Source of the DNA: Desulfoluna limicola
GTDB taxonomy: Bacteria; Desulfobacterota; Desulfobacteria; Desulfobacterales; Desulfolunaceae
Direction of reading: 5' to 3'
DNA: 64,000 nt
Assembly: GCF_021654575.1 (NCBI RefSeq)
Contig: NZ_AP024488.1
Location: 4,425,501 to 4,489,500, forward strand
The first letter of the stretch is position 1; each line of letters opens with the position of its first letter. The position numbers were made by a program, and so were the translations under genes. Positions 1-9,244 of the stretch are shown one piece after another. Below the pieces are notes generated by a model. It searched no databases. It was not told the DNA's origin and worked only from the letters and a program-made list of their open reading frames with translations.

Positions 1-96
1 GATCTGGCGCCTGACCATCTCCTCCCTCTGCCGTGCATATTTTCTCTCCATCACATCCATTGCTGTCCTTACCCTATCATTATGATGGTTTCGAAG

Positions 97-295
97 GAAC
101 TATCCAGCTCATTGTTCCCTCCGGCGGCCCTGCCGAAAGCCAAACCTCAAAAAAAACGGCGACCAGACCTTAGGGGCCCATAGCCCGGGTCACCAAAATC
201 CTGGCCCTCCATAACGGTTTTGATTTCATGAACCGTATACTTTTCTGCGGGGCTTTTTTCAAGAAACGACCCGTTGGAGGCATCGCTGAATAGCC
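97..295. repeat. Dispersed palindromic element, copy 1 (class II)
   Basis: Begins with AACTATCCAGCTC and CCTCCGGCGG, and ends with a GTTGGAGGC variant followed by GCTGAATAG, so it has both outer and inner inverted ends. It carries the AAGAAACGACCCG segment seen near the right end of class II copies at 45.7 and 49.1 kb. No supported gene lies inside it. The rest of 1-556 is non-coding as far as I can see and should contain the K+ channel promoter. Confidence 0.7.
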
Positions 296-556
296 TCGCT
301 TCGAAAAAAGTCAGTGCCATCGAAAAAGACCTTGAAAACAGCGACTTCCTTGCAATCCCATTGTTTGTACTAGAAATTGCACTTGAGGGTGTATACCACA
401 ACTTATTAGCAAATAGTATTGGAAATACTGCTTTTTTTCTGTAAAATAGAGAATATTTTCACCCACATACGGCAGTGAGCCAAAGGTGAAACACCTTTAA
501 ACACAGGATGTTGCAATACAGCACGCCTGACTTCCGACGACAGGGACGAACACACA

Positions 557-1558
557 TTGGAAGGGATCAAACAGGTTGTTATTTCGATCATTCTCCTGAT
601 GCTCATCATCACGGTAGGCATCGGCGGCTACATGTCCATCGAAGGATGGGGCATCACCGACGCCGCCTACATGACCCTGATCACCTTAACCACCGTCGGG
701 TTTGGGGAAATCCACCCACTTTCCCCTGTCGGCCGCCACTTCACCATGGTCATCATCGTCCTCGGGACCAGCTTTTTTATTTACGTGGGCGGTTCCGTGG
801 TTCAATTCATGGTGGAGGGCAAGATACAAACCCTCATGGGGAGGCGTAAATTGGACAAAAAGATCACCCGCCTGGCAGATCATCACATCATCTGCGGCTA
901 CGGACGCATCGGACGCGTTCTCTATCATCAACTCATCGACGCCAAAGCCATGGACATTGTGGTAATCGAAAAATCACCGGAACTGGTGCCGCAAATGGAG
1001 GCTGACGGGGCCCTCTACATCTCCGGAGACGCGGCCCTGGAGGAGAACCTTATCCGTGCCGGCATCAAAAAAGCAGCCTGCCTTGTGGCCGCCCTTGCCA
1101 CAGATACCGACAATGTCTTTCTTGTGCTCACCGCCAGGCAGCTTAACCCCGATATTTTCATCATGGCGCGGTGCTGCTACAAGGAGTCGGGTGCCAAGCT
1201 CATCACCGCCGGTGCCAACATGGTGGAGTCGCCGTATGACATGGGGGCTGCCAACATGGCCCTGAAGCTGCTTCGCCCCACGGTCACCAACTTTCTGGAG
1301 TTGGCCCTTCAGGATCGCAGCAAAGACATCCAGATGGAAGAGATCGCCATCCACAACGATTCCGAGCTGGTGAACGTGATGCTTAAAGACTCTGGTATCC
1401 GGCAGCGATTTGATCTCATCATCATCGCCATCAAAACCAAGGAGGGCACCATGCTCTTCAACCCCTCCTTTGAAACCGTCCTCAAAGCCGGGGACACCGT
1501 CATCGCCGTGGGAAAAGGGGCGAGCCTCTCCGGCCTTGAGAAAGCACTTCAGCCATAA
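557..1558 (+). CDS. Two-TM potassium channel with cytoplasmic RCK (TrkA-N/TrkA-C) domain
   Basis: Probable K+ channel subunit of the MthK/YugO type in the inner membrane. The 333-residue protein has a first membrane helix (about 8-26), a pore loop with selectivity filter TVGFG (46-50), a second helix (about 62-84), then a Rossmann RCK/TrkA-N domain starting at GYGRIGR (114-120) and a TrkA-C domain to the end. RCK domains usually gate the pore in response to Ca2+ or nucleotides; the ligand cannot be told here. The start is a TTG at 557, because no ATG lies upstream in frame before the protein would lose its first helix, and the ribosome site is weak. A CTG at 527 is possible. It stands alone, upstream of a repeat copy. 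Confidence 0.9.
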   Translation: MEGIKQVVISIILLMLIITVGIGGYMSIEGWGITDAAYMTLITLTTVGFGEIHPLSPVGRHFTMVIIVLGTSFFIYVGGSVVQFMVEGKIQTLMGRRKLDKKITRLADHHIICGYGRIGRVLYHQLIDAKAMDIVVIEKSPELVPQMEADGALYISGDAALEENLIRAGIKKAACLVAALATDTDNVFLVLTARQLNPDIFIMARCCYKESGAKLITAGANMVESPYDMGAANMALKLLRPTVTNFLELALQDRSKDIQMEEIAIHNDSELVNVMLKDSGIRQRFDLIIIAIKTKEGTMLFNPSFETVLKAGDTVIAVGKGASLSGLEKALQP

Positions 1559-1627
1559 AGGTTCCTTGGACTCAAGACACAAACGGCCCCGCTTCAAGAA
1601 AGCAGGGCCGTTCGAAAAAATCAGATG

Positions 1628-1823
1628 CAACTATTCAGTTCAACGTTGCCTCCAGCGGCCCTTCCGGGGGACAAACCTACGAAAAGTCAGACAAACAGCC
1701 ATTGGATGGTCAGAAATATGCCGCGCCTGCTCTCGCCCCGGGGAACGAGGGGGGAGAGCAGGCGCAATCTGGGGACCAGGGGATCATCCCCTGGCCGGGC
1801 CGGAGGCCAAGCTGAATGGTGAC
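1628..1823. repeat. Dispersed palindromic element, copy 2 (variable-stem hairpin)
   Basis: Starts AACTATTCAG, then CCTCCAGCGG, and ends GGCCGGAGGCC then GCTGAATGGTGAC. Hairpin B has perfect 12-bp arms GCGCCTGCTCTC (1723-1734) and GAGAGCAGGCGC (1754-1765) around a GGGGAACGAGG loop. Hairpin A is CCAGGGGAtcaTCCCCTGG. The element ends two bases before the stop codon of the minus-strand gene that follows. Confidence 0.85.
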
Positions 1824-1825
1824 AA

Positions 1826-2413
1826 TCAAATCTTATAAATGGTCCGTGTATCCGTCACGATGATATCGATGTGCTTGTTTCTTGAATCGGTGGGAACCTG
1901 GGAAATCACCTGCTCTTCAAAGGCGATGGCCACCTTTCGGGTGGTGATGGGCAGTTTCTGGACAAACTTGTCATAAAATTTGTCCCCGACACCGATCCGG
2001 CCGCCTTTTTCATCAAAAGCCTGCCCCGGAACAATGGCAATATCAATGTGGTTGATGGGAACCGTCTTGCATTTGGTTGGGTCGGGCACCTGATAGCCAT
2101 CAGGTCCGTCGATGAGATCTTCCGCGCAACGCTCCACCTTGTAAAGGGTGGTCTTGCTGGACTCCCGGTTAAACACGGGCAGCACCACCACCTTGCCCTT
2201 CTCCAGGGCGCGTTCAATGATATCAAGGGTTTCCACTTCCCCTTCTTTGGCAAGGTAAAGCAGAACCACCTTTGCTTCCATAAAGTTGGCAAAGCCAAAA
2301 AGCCGCTCTTCGATGGTCTTTTGCTTTCGAGTCTTCTCTTCGGGCGAAAACGCATCAAGAACAGCCTCTACCTCACCGATTATTTCACGTCTTTTTTCTC
2401 CGACATCTTCCAT
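1826..2413 (-). CDS. 5-formyltetrahydrofolate cyclo-ligase
   Basis: Converts 5-formyl-THF to 5,10-methenyl-THF with ATP in the cytoplasm, returning the stored folate to one-carbon metabolism. The 195-residue protein matches the family length and shows the typical C-terminal block IVPGQAFDEKGGRIGVGDKFYDKF (shown in part: GGRIGVGDKFYD). I start it at ATG 2413, where GGAG sits seven bases upstream. An in-frame ATG at 2443 would add ten residues but has no good ribosome site. Its stop lies two bases from the end of a dispersed repeat. It faces the K+ channel gene and diverges from serS. Confidence 0.9.
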   Translation of the reverse strand: MEDVGEKRREIIGEVEAVLDAFSPEEKTRKQKTIEERLFGFANFMEAKVVLLYLAKEGEVETLDIIERALEKGKVVVLPVFNRESSKTTLYKVERCAEDLIDGPDGYQVPDPTKCKTVPINHIDIAIVPGQAFDEKGGRIGVGDKFYDKFVQKLPITTRKVAIAFEEQVISQVPTDSRNKHIDIIVTDTRTIYKI

Positions 2414-2829
2414 ATATGATCTCCAGTCTTTTTCTCTAAACACATAAAATCAGTCATGATTGGCAATTTTCAAAGCTATTGACTGCCACCATGGACCGTG
2501 ATAGTAATTTTAAGTTTGATACGCTCGAAAATAAGGACGGCCCCCAAAGCGTCTTGCACCAACGTCATGAGCATTTCAACGGGGCAGCCAACTTTCTGGA
2601 AAGCTATCACTGCTAAAAAACAAAAAAAATTCAATGCTGACAAAGCCACGCATCGGCATTTTCATCCGCGGCACTGCACAGCCCGGCCCTCGGTCCACAC
2701 CATAACACAATACGATATGGGAAGCGACAGCTCTGACACAAAATAGTGGTAATGTGTCCTGCCTGTACTCTGCAGGCCACGCTGTCCGGCCGTCCAGCAT
2801 CCCACGTAGCCAGAAAACAGGTTATTATT
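2414..2829. other. Intergenic region upstream of serS, no gene seen
   Basis: Divergent intergenic stretch between the cyclo-ligase and serS. It has only short overlapping open frames without family resemblance. I looked for a T-box leader in front of serS and saw no specifier stem or T-box sequence. Confidence 0.5.
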
Positions 2830-4104
2830 ATGCTTGAACTCAAGTACGTAAGAGACAACCTCCAGATTGTGGAGGAAGCCCTTGAAAAGAGAAGCGGCAA
2901 AGCCGACCTCGCCACCTTCACCACGTGTGAAGCCAAGCGCCGTGAAGTCATCGGAGAACTCGAAGGTCTCCGCTACCAGCGAAACACCGTCTCTGATGAG
3001 ATTGCAAAGCTGAAAAAATCCGGGGAAAATGCCCAGCCCCAGATTGATGAAATGAAAACGGTCTCCACCCGGATCAAGGAGCTTGAAAAAGAGGCCAACG
3101 AAGCCGAGGCCACGCTTCAAGAGATCCTCATGGGGATCCCCAACATCCCCCACCCTTCGGTGCCCATGGGCAGGGATGAAGAGGACAACACCCTTCTTAG
3201 AACCGTGGGCACCCCCACGGCCTTCCCCTTTGAGCCCAAAGCCCACTGGGACATCGGCGAAGATCTTGGAATCCTCGATTTCGGCAGGGCCTCACGGATC
3301 ACCGGAGCCCGCTTTCCCCTGTACTTCGGAGCCGGCGCACGCCTCGAACGTGCCCTCATCAACTTCATGATTGACCTGCACACCGAAGAACACGGATTTT
3401 CTGAGGTACTGCCCCCCTTCATCGTCAACCGGAACAGCCTGACCGGAACCGGCCAACTGCCGAAATTTGAAGAGGACCTCTTCAAGCTGGAGGGCAGTGA
3501 GTACTACCTGATCCCCACAGCGGAGGTCCCTGTCACCAATATCCACGCGGGGGAGATCCTCTCGGACGACGATCTGCCGATCCGTTACGTGGCCTACACC
3601 CCCTGCTTTCGATCCGAGGCCGGTTCCTACGGTAAAGATACCCGTGGCCTGATCCGACAGCACCAGTTCAACAAGGTGGAAATGGTCAAGCTGGTGGATC
3701 CCGAAACCTCTTACGATGAGCTGGAAAGCCTGACCCTTTCCGCCGAAAAGGTCCTGCAGCTTCTGGATCTGCCTTACCGGGTCGTCACCCTCTGCAGCGG
3801 TGACCTCGGCTTCTCCTCTGCCAAGACCTACGACATCGAGGTGTGGATGCCGGCCCAGGACAAGTACCGCGAAATCTCTTCCTGCAGCAACTTCGAAGAC
3901 TTCCAGGCCCGCCGCATGGGCATCCGGTTCCGACGCAAGGATGAGAAAAAGCCACGCCTCGTCCACACACTCAACGGCTCCGGCCTGGCTGTGGGACGAA
4001 CGGTCGCCGCCATCCTGGAGAACTGTCAGCAGGAAGACGGCTCCGTAAAAATTCCCGAAGCACTTGTTCCCTACATGGGCGGCAAGGAGGTAATTGCCAG
4101 ATGA
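2830..4104 (+). CDS. serS: Seryl-tRNA synthetase
   Basis: Class II aminoacyl-tRNA synthetase that charges tRNA-Ser (and tRNA-Sec) with serine. The 424-residue length is normal. The N-terminal tRNA-binding coiled coil (about 1-105) begins [10 protein letters not shown]. Motif 2 is visible as [15 protein letters not shown] and motif 3 as [14 protein letters not shown] near the C terminus. ATG 2830 was chosen because it matches the usual MLDxKxxR start; frames open further upstream lack homology. The stop overlaps the thrC start (ATGA), so the two are translationally coupled. Confidence 0.97.
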   Translation: MLELKYVRDNLQIVEEALEKRSGKADLATFTTCEAKRREVIGELEGLRYQRNTVSDEIAKLKKSGENAQPQIDEMKTVSTRIKELEKEANEAEATLQEILMGIPNIPHPSVPMGRDEEDNTLLRTVGTPTAFPFEPKAHWDIGEDLGILDFGRASRITGARFPLYFGAGARLERALINFMIDLHTEEHGFSEVLPPFIVNRNSLTGTGQLPKFEEDLFKLEGSEYYLIPTAEVPVTNIHAGEILSDDDLPIRYVAYTPCFRSEAGSYGKDTRGLIRQHQFNKVEMVKLVDPETSYDELESLTLSAEKVLQLLDLPYRVVTLCSGDLGFSSAKTYDIEVWMPAQDKYREISSCSNFEDFQARRMGIRFRRKDEKKPRLVHTLNGSGLAVGRTVAAILENCQQEDGSVKIPEALVPYMGGKEVIAR

Positions 4105-5606
4105 AACTGACCGACTTCCCCTCAGATATAAGGGATCTTGTCATCCCGGCCCCCGCCGGAGAGATGCTGTACCGCTGCCTCGACTGCGGAAACGAACACG
4201 GTATCAATGAACTGCTTTACGTCTGCCCCGACTGCGGCAGCGTCATGATGCTCCACGAGACATCAAACCTTGCCGCCAAAAAAGCCGACGGGCCGACGTG
4301 GCGTAAGGTCCTCGACCACCGGCGCATGCTCAACATCCCCGCACTGAAGGGGATCTACCGCTACCACGAATTCCTGGGCCCCGTGGTTCCTCTGGAATCC
4401 GTCATCTACTTAGGTGAAGGGCACACCCCGGTGGTGGAGGCCAACAGCCGCCTTCAGGAACTCACCGGTGCCCGTTTCTTTTTCAAAAACGACGGGCAGA
4501 ACCCCAGTGCGTCATTTAAAGACAGGGGCATGGCAAGCGCCCTCTCTTACATCAATTCCCTGATCCAAAAAGGGACCATGAAAGAGATTCTCGCCGTGTG
4601 CGCCTCAACGGGTGACACATCAGCGGCCGCTGCCCTCTATGCCTCCTACCTCACCGAGGGCATCAAATCGGCGGTGCTCCTGCCCCAGGGCAAGGTCACG
4701 CCTCAGCAGCTCTCCCAGCCCCTGGGCAACGGAGCCAAGGTGTTCGAAATCCCGGGCGTGTTTGATGACTGCATGAAGGTTGTGGAGAACCTCTCCTCCC
4801 GCTACGACGTGGCCCTCTTGAACTCCAAGAATGCCTGGCGCATCCTCGGGCAGGAGTCTTACTCCTTCGAAATCGCGCAGGATTTCGACTACGACATGGC
4901 CAACATGGTTGTGGTGGTGCCCATCGGCAATGCCGGCAACATCACGGCAGTCATGAACGGCTTCCTGAAATTCCTTGACGCCGGCATCATTGAGACCCTT
5001 CCCAAGATCATCGGGGTGCAGTCTCACCACGCGAACCCAGTCTATCGGTACTACCTGGAACCCGACACGGCCAAGCGCGAGTTCAAGCCTGTGACCGTAA
5101 AACCCAGTGTTGCCCAGGCAGCCATGATCGGCAACCCCGTCTCCATGCCCCGCGTCATCAACGTGGTGGAGACCTACAACCGCCTCTCCGGTCAAAAAAA
5201 CGTCTTCTTTATGGAGGTGACGGAGCAGGCCATCATGGACAGCGAACTCATCGCCAACCGAAATGGCCACATTGCCTGCACCCAGGGTGGCGAAACCCTG
5301 GCCGGGCTCATGGAAGCCGTCAAACAAGGCCTCATTTCAAGTGACGAAACAGCGGTTATTGACTCTACGGCCCACGCCCTGAAGTTCTCGGGATTCCAGG
5401 AGACCTACTTCACAGGTACCTTCCCACCAGAGTTCGGCATCACACCGAACCCAGAGCTGATAAACGCTCCTGAGGAGCTTAAGGCGGAGGGGCTCACCGA
5501 GTTTCCGGCTTCCGGCGCCCCCCTCACCGGAGAAGCCTTTGAACGGTTTGTCCGCCTTTCAGCCGACGCCATTGCAGCCCGGCTGAACCTATCCCGCCAA
5601 ACGTAA
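4101..5606 (+). CDS. thrC: Threonine synthase
   Basis: PLP enzyme that makes threonine from O-phosphohomoserine. The 501-residue protein carries an N-terminal zinc-ribbon-like segment, CLDCG...CPDCG (about 28-47), and then the PLP fold with the Schiff-base lysine in ASFKDRGMA (about 137-145). The glycine-rich phosphate loop IGNAGNITA is near 275. The start overlaps serS by four bases. A stem-loop follows the stop. Pairing of serS with thrC suggests a small serine/threonine housekeeping operon, but this is only inferred from the overlap. Confidence 0.95.
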   Translation: MKLTDFPSDIRDLVIPAPAGEMLYRCLDCGNEHGINELLYVCPDCGSVMMLHETSNLAAKKADGPTWRKVLDHRRMLNIPALKGIYRYHEFLGPVVPLESVIYLGEGHTPVVEANSRLQELTGARFFFKNDGQNPSASFKDRGMASALSYINSLIQKGTMKEILAVCASTGDTSAAAALYASYLTEGIKSAVLLPQGKVTPQQLSQPLGNGAKVFEIPGVFDDCMKVVENLSSRYDVALLNSKNAWRILGQESYSFEIAQDFDYDMANMVVVVPIGNAGNITAVMNGFLKFLDAGIIETLPKIIGVQSHHANPVYRYYLEPDTAKREFKPVTVKPSVAQAAMIGNPVSMPRVINVVETYNRLSGQKNVFFMEVTEQAIMDSELIANRNGHIACTQGGETLAGLMEAVKQGLISSDETAVIDSTAHALKFSGFQETYFTGTFPPEFGITPNPELINAPEELKAEGLTEFPASGAPLTGEAFERFVRLSADAIAARLNLSRQT

Positions 5607-5620
5607 CATGACATCGTGTG

Positions 5621-5643
5621 GGGCCTTTGCAATCTAAAGGCCC
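5621..5643 (+). terminator. Stem-loop after thrC
   Basis: GGGCCTTT and AAAGGCCC form an 8-bp stem with a 7-base loop 14 bases after the thrC stop. Only GATTTGT follows, so the U-tract is poor and termination efficiency is uncertain. Confidence 0.45.
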
Positions 5644-5660
5644 GATTTGTATCGGATCTC

Positions 5661-5708
5661 GCCCAGGCCCCTTTTGGATCCAAGATGAAAGCCAAAAGGG
5701 GCCTGGGC
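5661..5708. other. Perfect 17-bp inverted repeat before the LysM gene
   Basis: The arms GCCCAGGCCCCTTTTGG (5661-5677) and CCAAAAGGGGCCTGGGC (5692-5708) match perfectly around a 14-base loop. There is no T-run on either side, so it is not an ordinary intrinsic terminator. It ends 25 bases before the preferred LysM start and would fold in that mRNA leader. Confidence 0.7.
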
Positions 5709-5733
5709 CACCCCTATGGAGGCCCCGGAGGCT

Positions 5734-7482
5734 ATGGGTTGTTGGAACAAGCTGTATCTGCCCCTGCTGGCTTTTCTCATCATCATGACATGCTCCGAAG
5801 GGATCCATGCCGAAGTCCTTTACAAGCGCTACTATGTCCACAACGTCAACGGACGCGATGTCCTGAGCGAACCCTATACGGTTCGCCCCAATGACTACGT
5901 CATCAAAATCTTAAGGCAGAAAGGGGAAATCTCTCACACAAACTTCCCCCTCTTCCTCAACATTTTCAAACTCATCAACCACCATGTCCCCGATATCAAT
6001 CGCATCCATCCGGGCCAGCGGATATTCATCCCCCTGAAGTGGCTTGAACCGGACTCCCTTCCCGGTCAACGGAAAGGAATTGTCGACCTTCCTTTTATTA
6101 CCGCGGCACCGGTAAAGCAGCTGCTCGCGTCGAAATCCACATCCCACAGGGTAAAACCCGGTGAATCCGTCTCACGACTGATATCGGAACAATTCGGTCC
6201 GTCAGGCACTCGCTCCTATCAAGAGGGAATGAAACTCTTTCGGCTGGTGAACCCGAAGATCAAGGACGTCAACCGAATTTACATCGGGCAGAAACTGAAT
6301 ATCCCCGATGCCACCCTTCTTGATGAGTCGTGGTACGCTTCGGTTTTTGAAGCCGACGGTGAGGTGGTTCTGAACACGCCCAAAGCCGAGCCCTCACCTG
6401 CCGAAGAGACCGGTGAGATTCAATACAAACATGAACAAGAGAAGGGAACCAAAGCCCCCTTTGACACCCTTTCCAAGCTTCTCGGCGGGGTGCTTCTTAA
6501 CCGTGGGCGCTATTACTTCCCCGACTCCGAGGGCAAAGACTTTTCCATCGATCTTTCAGAAACACCCATACTCCAACTTCCGGAAGGGAGGCGGATTCTC
6601 TTTGTTCAGAACGGCCAGTCACTTTCAGGCAAAAAACGGCGTATCATGTCCGCCCATTTCAAAAACCTTCGCTTCGCCGATACCTCCGCAGACCCCACGG
6701 TGCCGCTTCTGCTTGACGCCATTCAACTGACCTACCCGGAAATGCTGCTTCCCATGCCCCTCTCTTTCTCCGAGGAGGGTCTGAACCTCTCTCTGCAGGC
6801 ACGCTGGGCCTTCAAATACGACAGAACACGCTCGAAAACCTCTTTTCGAGGCATCGTCGTTTCCGAGTTGACCACCCCTTCACAACGCTTACCCCTGCCG
6901 CTTGCCGCCTATTTTCGAAAGTACGGCCTGGTGATTCGCGAAACCCTCCAAGAGGAAGCATTGGCACCGGCGTACTTTTCAACGTACGAAAGCACTGCGC
7001 TTCAGGAAATCAGGCCCTACACACACAAAGTCTATGTTGAGGAGCTTGCCAAAGCCCTCGGGCTTCTTTACGACCCAAATGTCTCCATATCCTTTTCCTA
7101 TGCAGGCATGCAGATAGAAGCCACCGCCAATATGATACGGGACCCCCAGGGCAATGAAGCGCTTGTGGATTTCGGCGAGCTCTACGGAGATGCCGTCTTC
7201 GCCATTGAACGATCCGGCCTTAACGTCGTCTCCATTCGAAAAGACGACTACCTGTTCAATGCCACCCTCAGGCTTCTTTCCAAGTTGGGCATCCCTTTCG
7301 AAAAGAACCCACGCATTGACTTTGGGGAGGCTGGAGCCTCTTTAACATGTGCCCTGACAGTGGATGGCGTCCTGGTCAGACCCGCCCCCCTGGTAAAAAA
7401 ACTGATCGTCGCCTCCAAGCTTCCCGATGAGGTCAATGCGCTGCTTGAAGAGAACGGATACGGTATCATCTGGATCCATTGA
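5734..7482 (+). CDS. Secreted protein with two LysM domains
   Basis: Exported protein of about 582 residues that probably binds peptidoglycan in the periplasm. A signal peptide (about 1-26, MGCWNKLYLPLLAFLIIM) is followed by LysM 1 (about 48-101, ending NRIHPGQRIFIP) and LysM 2 (about 138-191, ending NRIYIGQKLNIP). Each begins with a YTVRPND- or HRVKPGE-type motif. The remaining 380 residues match no family I recognise. I prefer ATG 5734 because the signal peptide then begins cleanly. ATG 5716 lies in frame but only eight bases after a strong hairpin. It sits between thrC and pilF; no operon partner is evident. Confidence 0.8.
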   Translation: MGCWNKLYLPLLAFLIIMTCSEGIHAEVLYKRYYVHNVNGRDVLSEPYTVRPNDYVIKILRQKGEISHTNFPLFLNIFKLINHHVPDINRIHPGQRIFIPLKWLEPDSLPGQRKGIVDLPFITAAPVKQLLASKSTSHRVKPGESVSRLISEQFGPSGTRSYQEGMKLFRLVNPKIKDVNRIYIGQKLNIPDATLLDESWYASVFEADGEVVLNTPKAEPSPAEETGEIQYKHEQEKGTKAPFDTLSKLLGGVLLNRGRYYFPDSEGKDFSIDLSETPILQLPEGRRILFVQNGQSLSGKKRRIMSAHFKNLRFADTSADPTVPLLLDAIQLTYPEMLLPMPLSFSEEGLNLSLQARWAFKYDRTRSKTSFRGIVVSELTTPSQRLPLPLAAYFRKYGLVIRETLQEEALAPAYFSTYESTALQEIRPYTHKVYVEELAKALGLLYDPNVSISFSYAGMQIEATANMIRDPQGNEALVDFGELYGDAVFAIERSGLNVVSIRKDDYLFNATLRLLSKLGIPFEKNPRIDFGEAGASLTCALTVDGVLVRPAPLVKKLIVASKLPDEVNALLEENGYGIIWIH

Positions 7483-7834
7483 GTTTAAAAGCTCCTCCGA
7501 CTATGCCCACCAACAAATACGATCACCTTGAGAATCCAAGAAGGGGGAGCGTTTTTTGACACTCCCCGGTATTTCATCTCCCCCCCTTGCATGATCCATT
7601 TTGGTCACAAATGGCAACGTCCAAAACCATGCCAAAAGACGTGGGTTAACCGAGCCGATCTGTCAACTGGCGATTGCAATAAAGCCTGATTCGTGGCAGG
7701 GTTGCTGATGTGAGACAAAGGACGCACGTCTCTCATTGAAAATACTTGATCAGTGAGAACTTGCCATATCATAGTGCGCCATGAACGTTACACCATTCCA
7801 GTCTTCGCGCACATTTTCTTATTCCGGGGGTAAC
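7483..7834. other. Intergenic region before pilF
   Basis: No gene is supported. A C-rich/G-rich stretch near 7540-7580 could form a weak hairpin after the LysM gene. The pilF promoter should lie in the last 100 bases, but no convincing -35/-10 pair is visible. Confidence 0.4.
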
Positions 7835-8590
7835 ATGAGACATTCAACACGGATCATTCTGGTTTTTATGGTGGCAGCACTTCTTATCGGTTGCGCCAAC
7901 AAAACACCCATGCTGCGAAAACAGTCCGAAGCCCTGCGCAACCTGGGCGAGGCCTATATGAGTCAGGGAAATGTCACTGTCGCTCTCAGGCAGTTCCTTG
8001 AAGCCGAAAGTCTTTACGCTGATGACTACATACTCCAAGACGACCTTGGAAAGGCCTATACCGCAAAAAAAAGATACGAAACGGCACTCATCCACTTCCA
8101 GCGCTCCATCGAACTGCAACCAGACTATGCCCCGGCAAAAAACAACATGGGCTCGGTCTTTCTTCTGATGCAGCGGTGGGATGAAGCCATTGAAACCCTC
8201 AACCAGGTAACAGAAAACATCCTCTATGCGACCCCTCATTACCCCCTCTACAACCTGGGGTGGGCCTACTACAATAAAAAAATGTACGCCAAGGCAATCG
8301 CCTACTACAACAAATCCCTCGATATTCAGCCGAACTTCGTACTTCCCATGCGTGGTATCGGCCTCTGCCACATGGCTCAGGGGAGACTCGCAGACGCCAT
8401 CCAATGGTTTGAAAAGGGCATAGAGGTGGCGCCTGACTTCCAGCAGCTCCAATTTGAACTCGCAAGCGCATATATCCGTTCGGGTGCTTATGAGAAAGCA
8501 AAAACCACCCTTGCTCACACCATCGCGATCGACAACCAGACCGCAATCGGACAAAAAGCAAAAAGAGAGCTCAAAGCTCTCTCCATGTAA
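7835..8590 (+). CDS. pilF: TPR lipoprotein, PilF/PilW-type pilus stability protein
   Basis: Outer-membrane lipoprotein expected to help assemble the PilQ secretin of the type IV pilus. The 251-residue protein has a signal peptide ending at the lipobox LLIGC (Cys20), then about six TPR repeats, for example AKKRYETALIHFQRSIELQP. ATG 7835 was chosen for the GGGGG ribosome site four bases upstream and the clean signal peptide; an in-frame ATG at 7781 adds an unlikely leader. It faces pilQ and ends about 650 bases from it, which supports the pilus role, although TPR lipoproteins are diverse. Confidence 0.8.
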   Translation: MRHSTRIILVFMVAALLIGCANKTPMLRKQSEALRNLGEAYMSQGNVTVALRQFLEAESLYADDYILQDDLGKAYTAKKRYETALIHFQRSIELQPDYAPAKNNMGSVFLLMQRWDEAIETLNQVTENILYATPHYPLYNLGWAYYNKKMYAKAIAYYNKSLDIQPNFVLPMRGIGLCHMAQGRLADAIQWFEKGIEVAPDFQQLQFELASAYIRSGAYEKAKTTLAHTIAIDNQTAIGQKAKRELKALSM

Positions 8591-8685
8591 CAAGCCAAAG
8601 ACGCGACCTAAGGCGGCCAAGGTGAGGGCACCCTGAAAGCCCCCCATGGCGAATGCGTGAAGGCACCCATGATGCCGTCGTTTCA

Positions 8686-8942
8686 GTAACCATTCAGCTA
8701 TGCCGCCGGCGGGCCGCTTTTTGAAATGAGCGCCAAAACGTTCCGGTTGCATTCCCTTTTGCCGCCCGGCCCCGCTGGGGCTGAGGGGCAAAAGGGGGGC
8801 TTGCTCGTTACGTCGAAGACAATCGGTAAACCAAAGCGCCTTCGAGTGAAGAGAAATCGATCTCAAACCCTGTTTGTCAACCCCAGCACCTGTATCAGGC
8901 AAACGTTTGGCCGCCGGAGCCGACGATGAGTGAAATTGATAC
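8686..8942. repeat. Dispersed palindromic element, copy 3 (class II)
   Basis: Begins GTAACCATTCAGCT then CCGCCGGCGG and ends with CCGCCGGAG. The class II hairpin has arms CCCTTTTGCC and GGCAAAAGGG around GCCCCGCTGGGGC-like inner sequence. It includes the conserved CTGTTTGTCAA...ATCAGGCAAACGTTTGG segment. It fills most of the gap between convergent pilF and pilQ. Confidence 0.75.
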
Positions 8943-9244
8943 CCGATGACGATGGTTAAACCGACTGGACGTCAAGGGACTCTTTTGCATGGGGGCTTGA
9001 TAAGCCTTGACCTGTTCAGCGCTCTTTCCCCCACCCATATGCACACCATAATTTCTCCAATCTGTTTGATCAACATGCATGCCCGATGCCCCCCGATCGC
9101 CTCCCCAAACGAACGCTAAAATAAAAAAAGGGAGCAAGGCGTATCGCCTGCTCCCTCCTTTCATTATGTCTAAGCGGCCTGACGGATCCGCAGCTTGCTA
9201 TCTATCACGAAGGCATATGCAATATGCTTGCGCCTGCCCCCTCG

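Noticed and set aside
147-401. 84-codon minus-strand frame near the window start
   Set aside because: It runs through a class II repeat copy; the apparent protein is translated repeat DNA.
1582-1612. Hairpin AACGGCCC / GGGCCGTT after the K+ channel gene as a terminator
   Set aside because: No T-run follows on either strand, so termination cannot be claimed; it may only be a stem-loop.
2414-2829. T-box riboswitch upstream of serS
   Set aside because: No conserved T-box sequence, specifier loop or antiterminator could be found.
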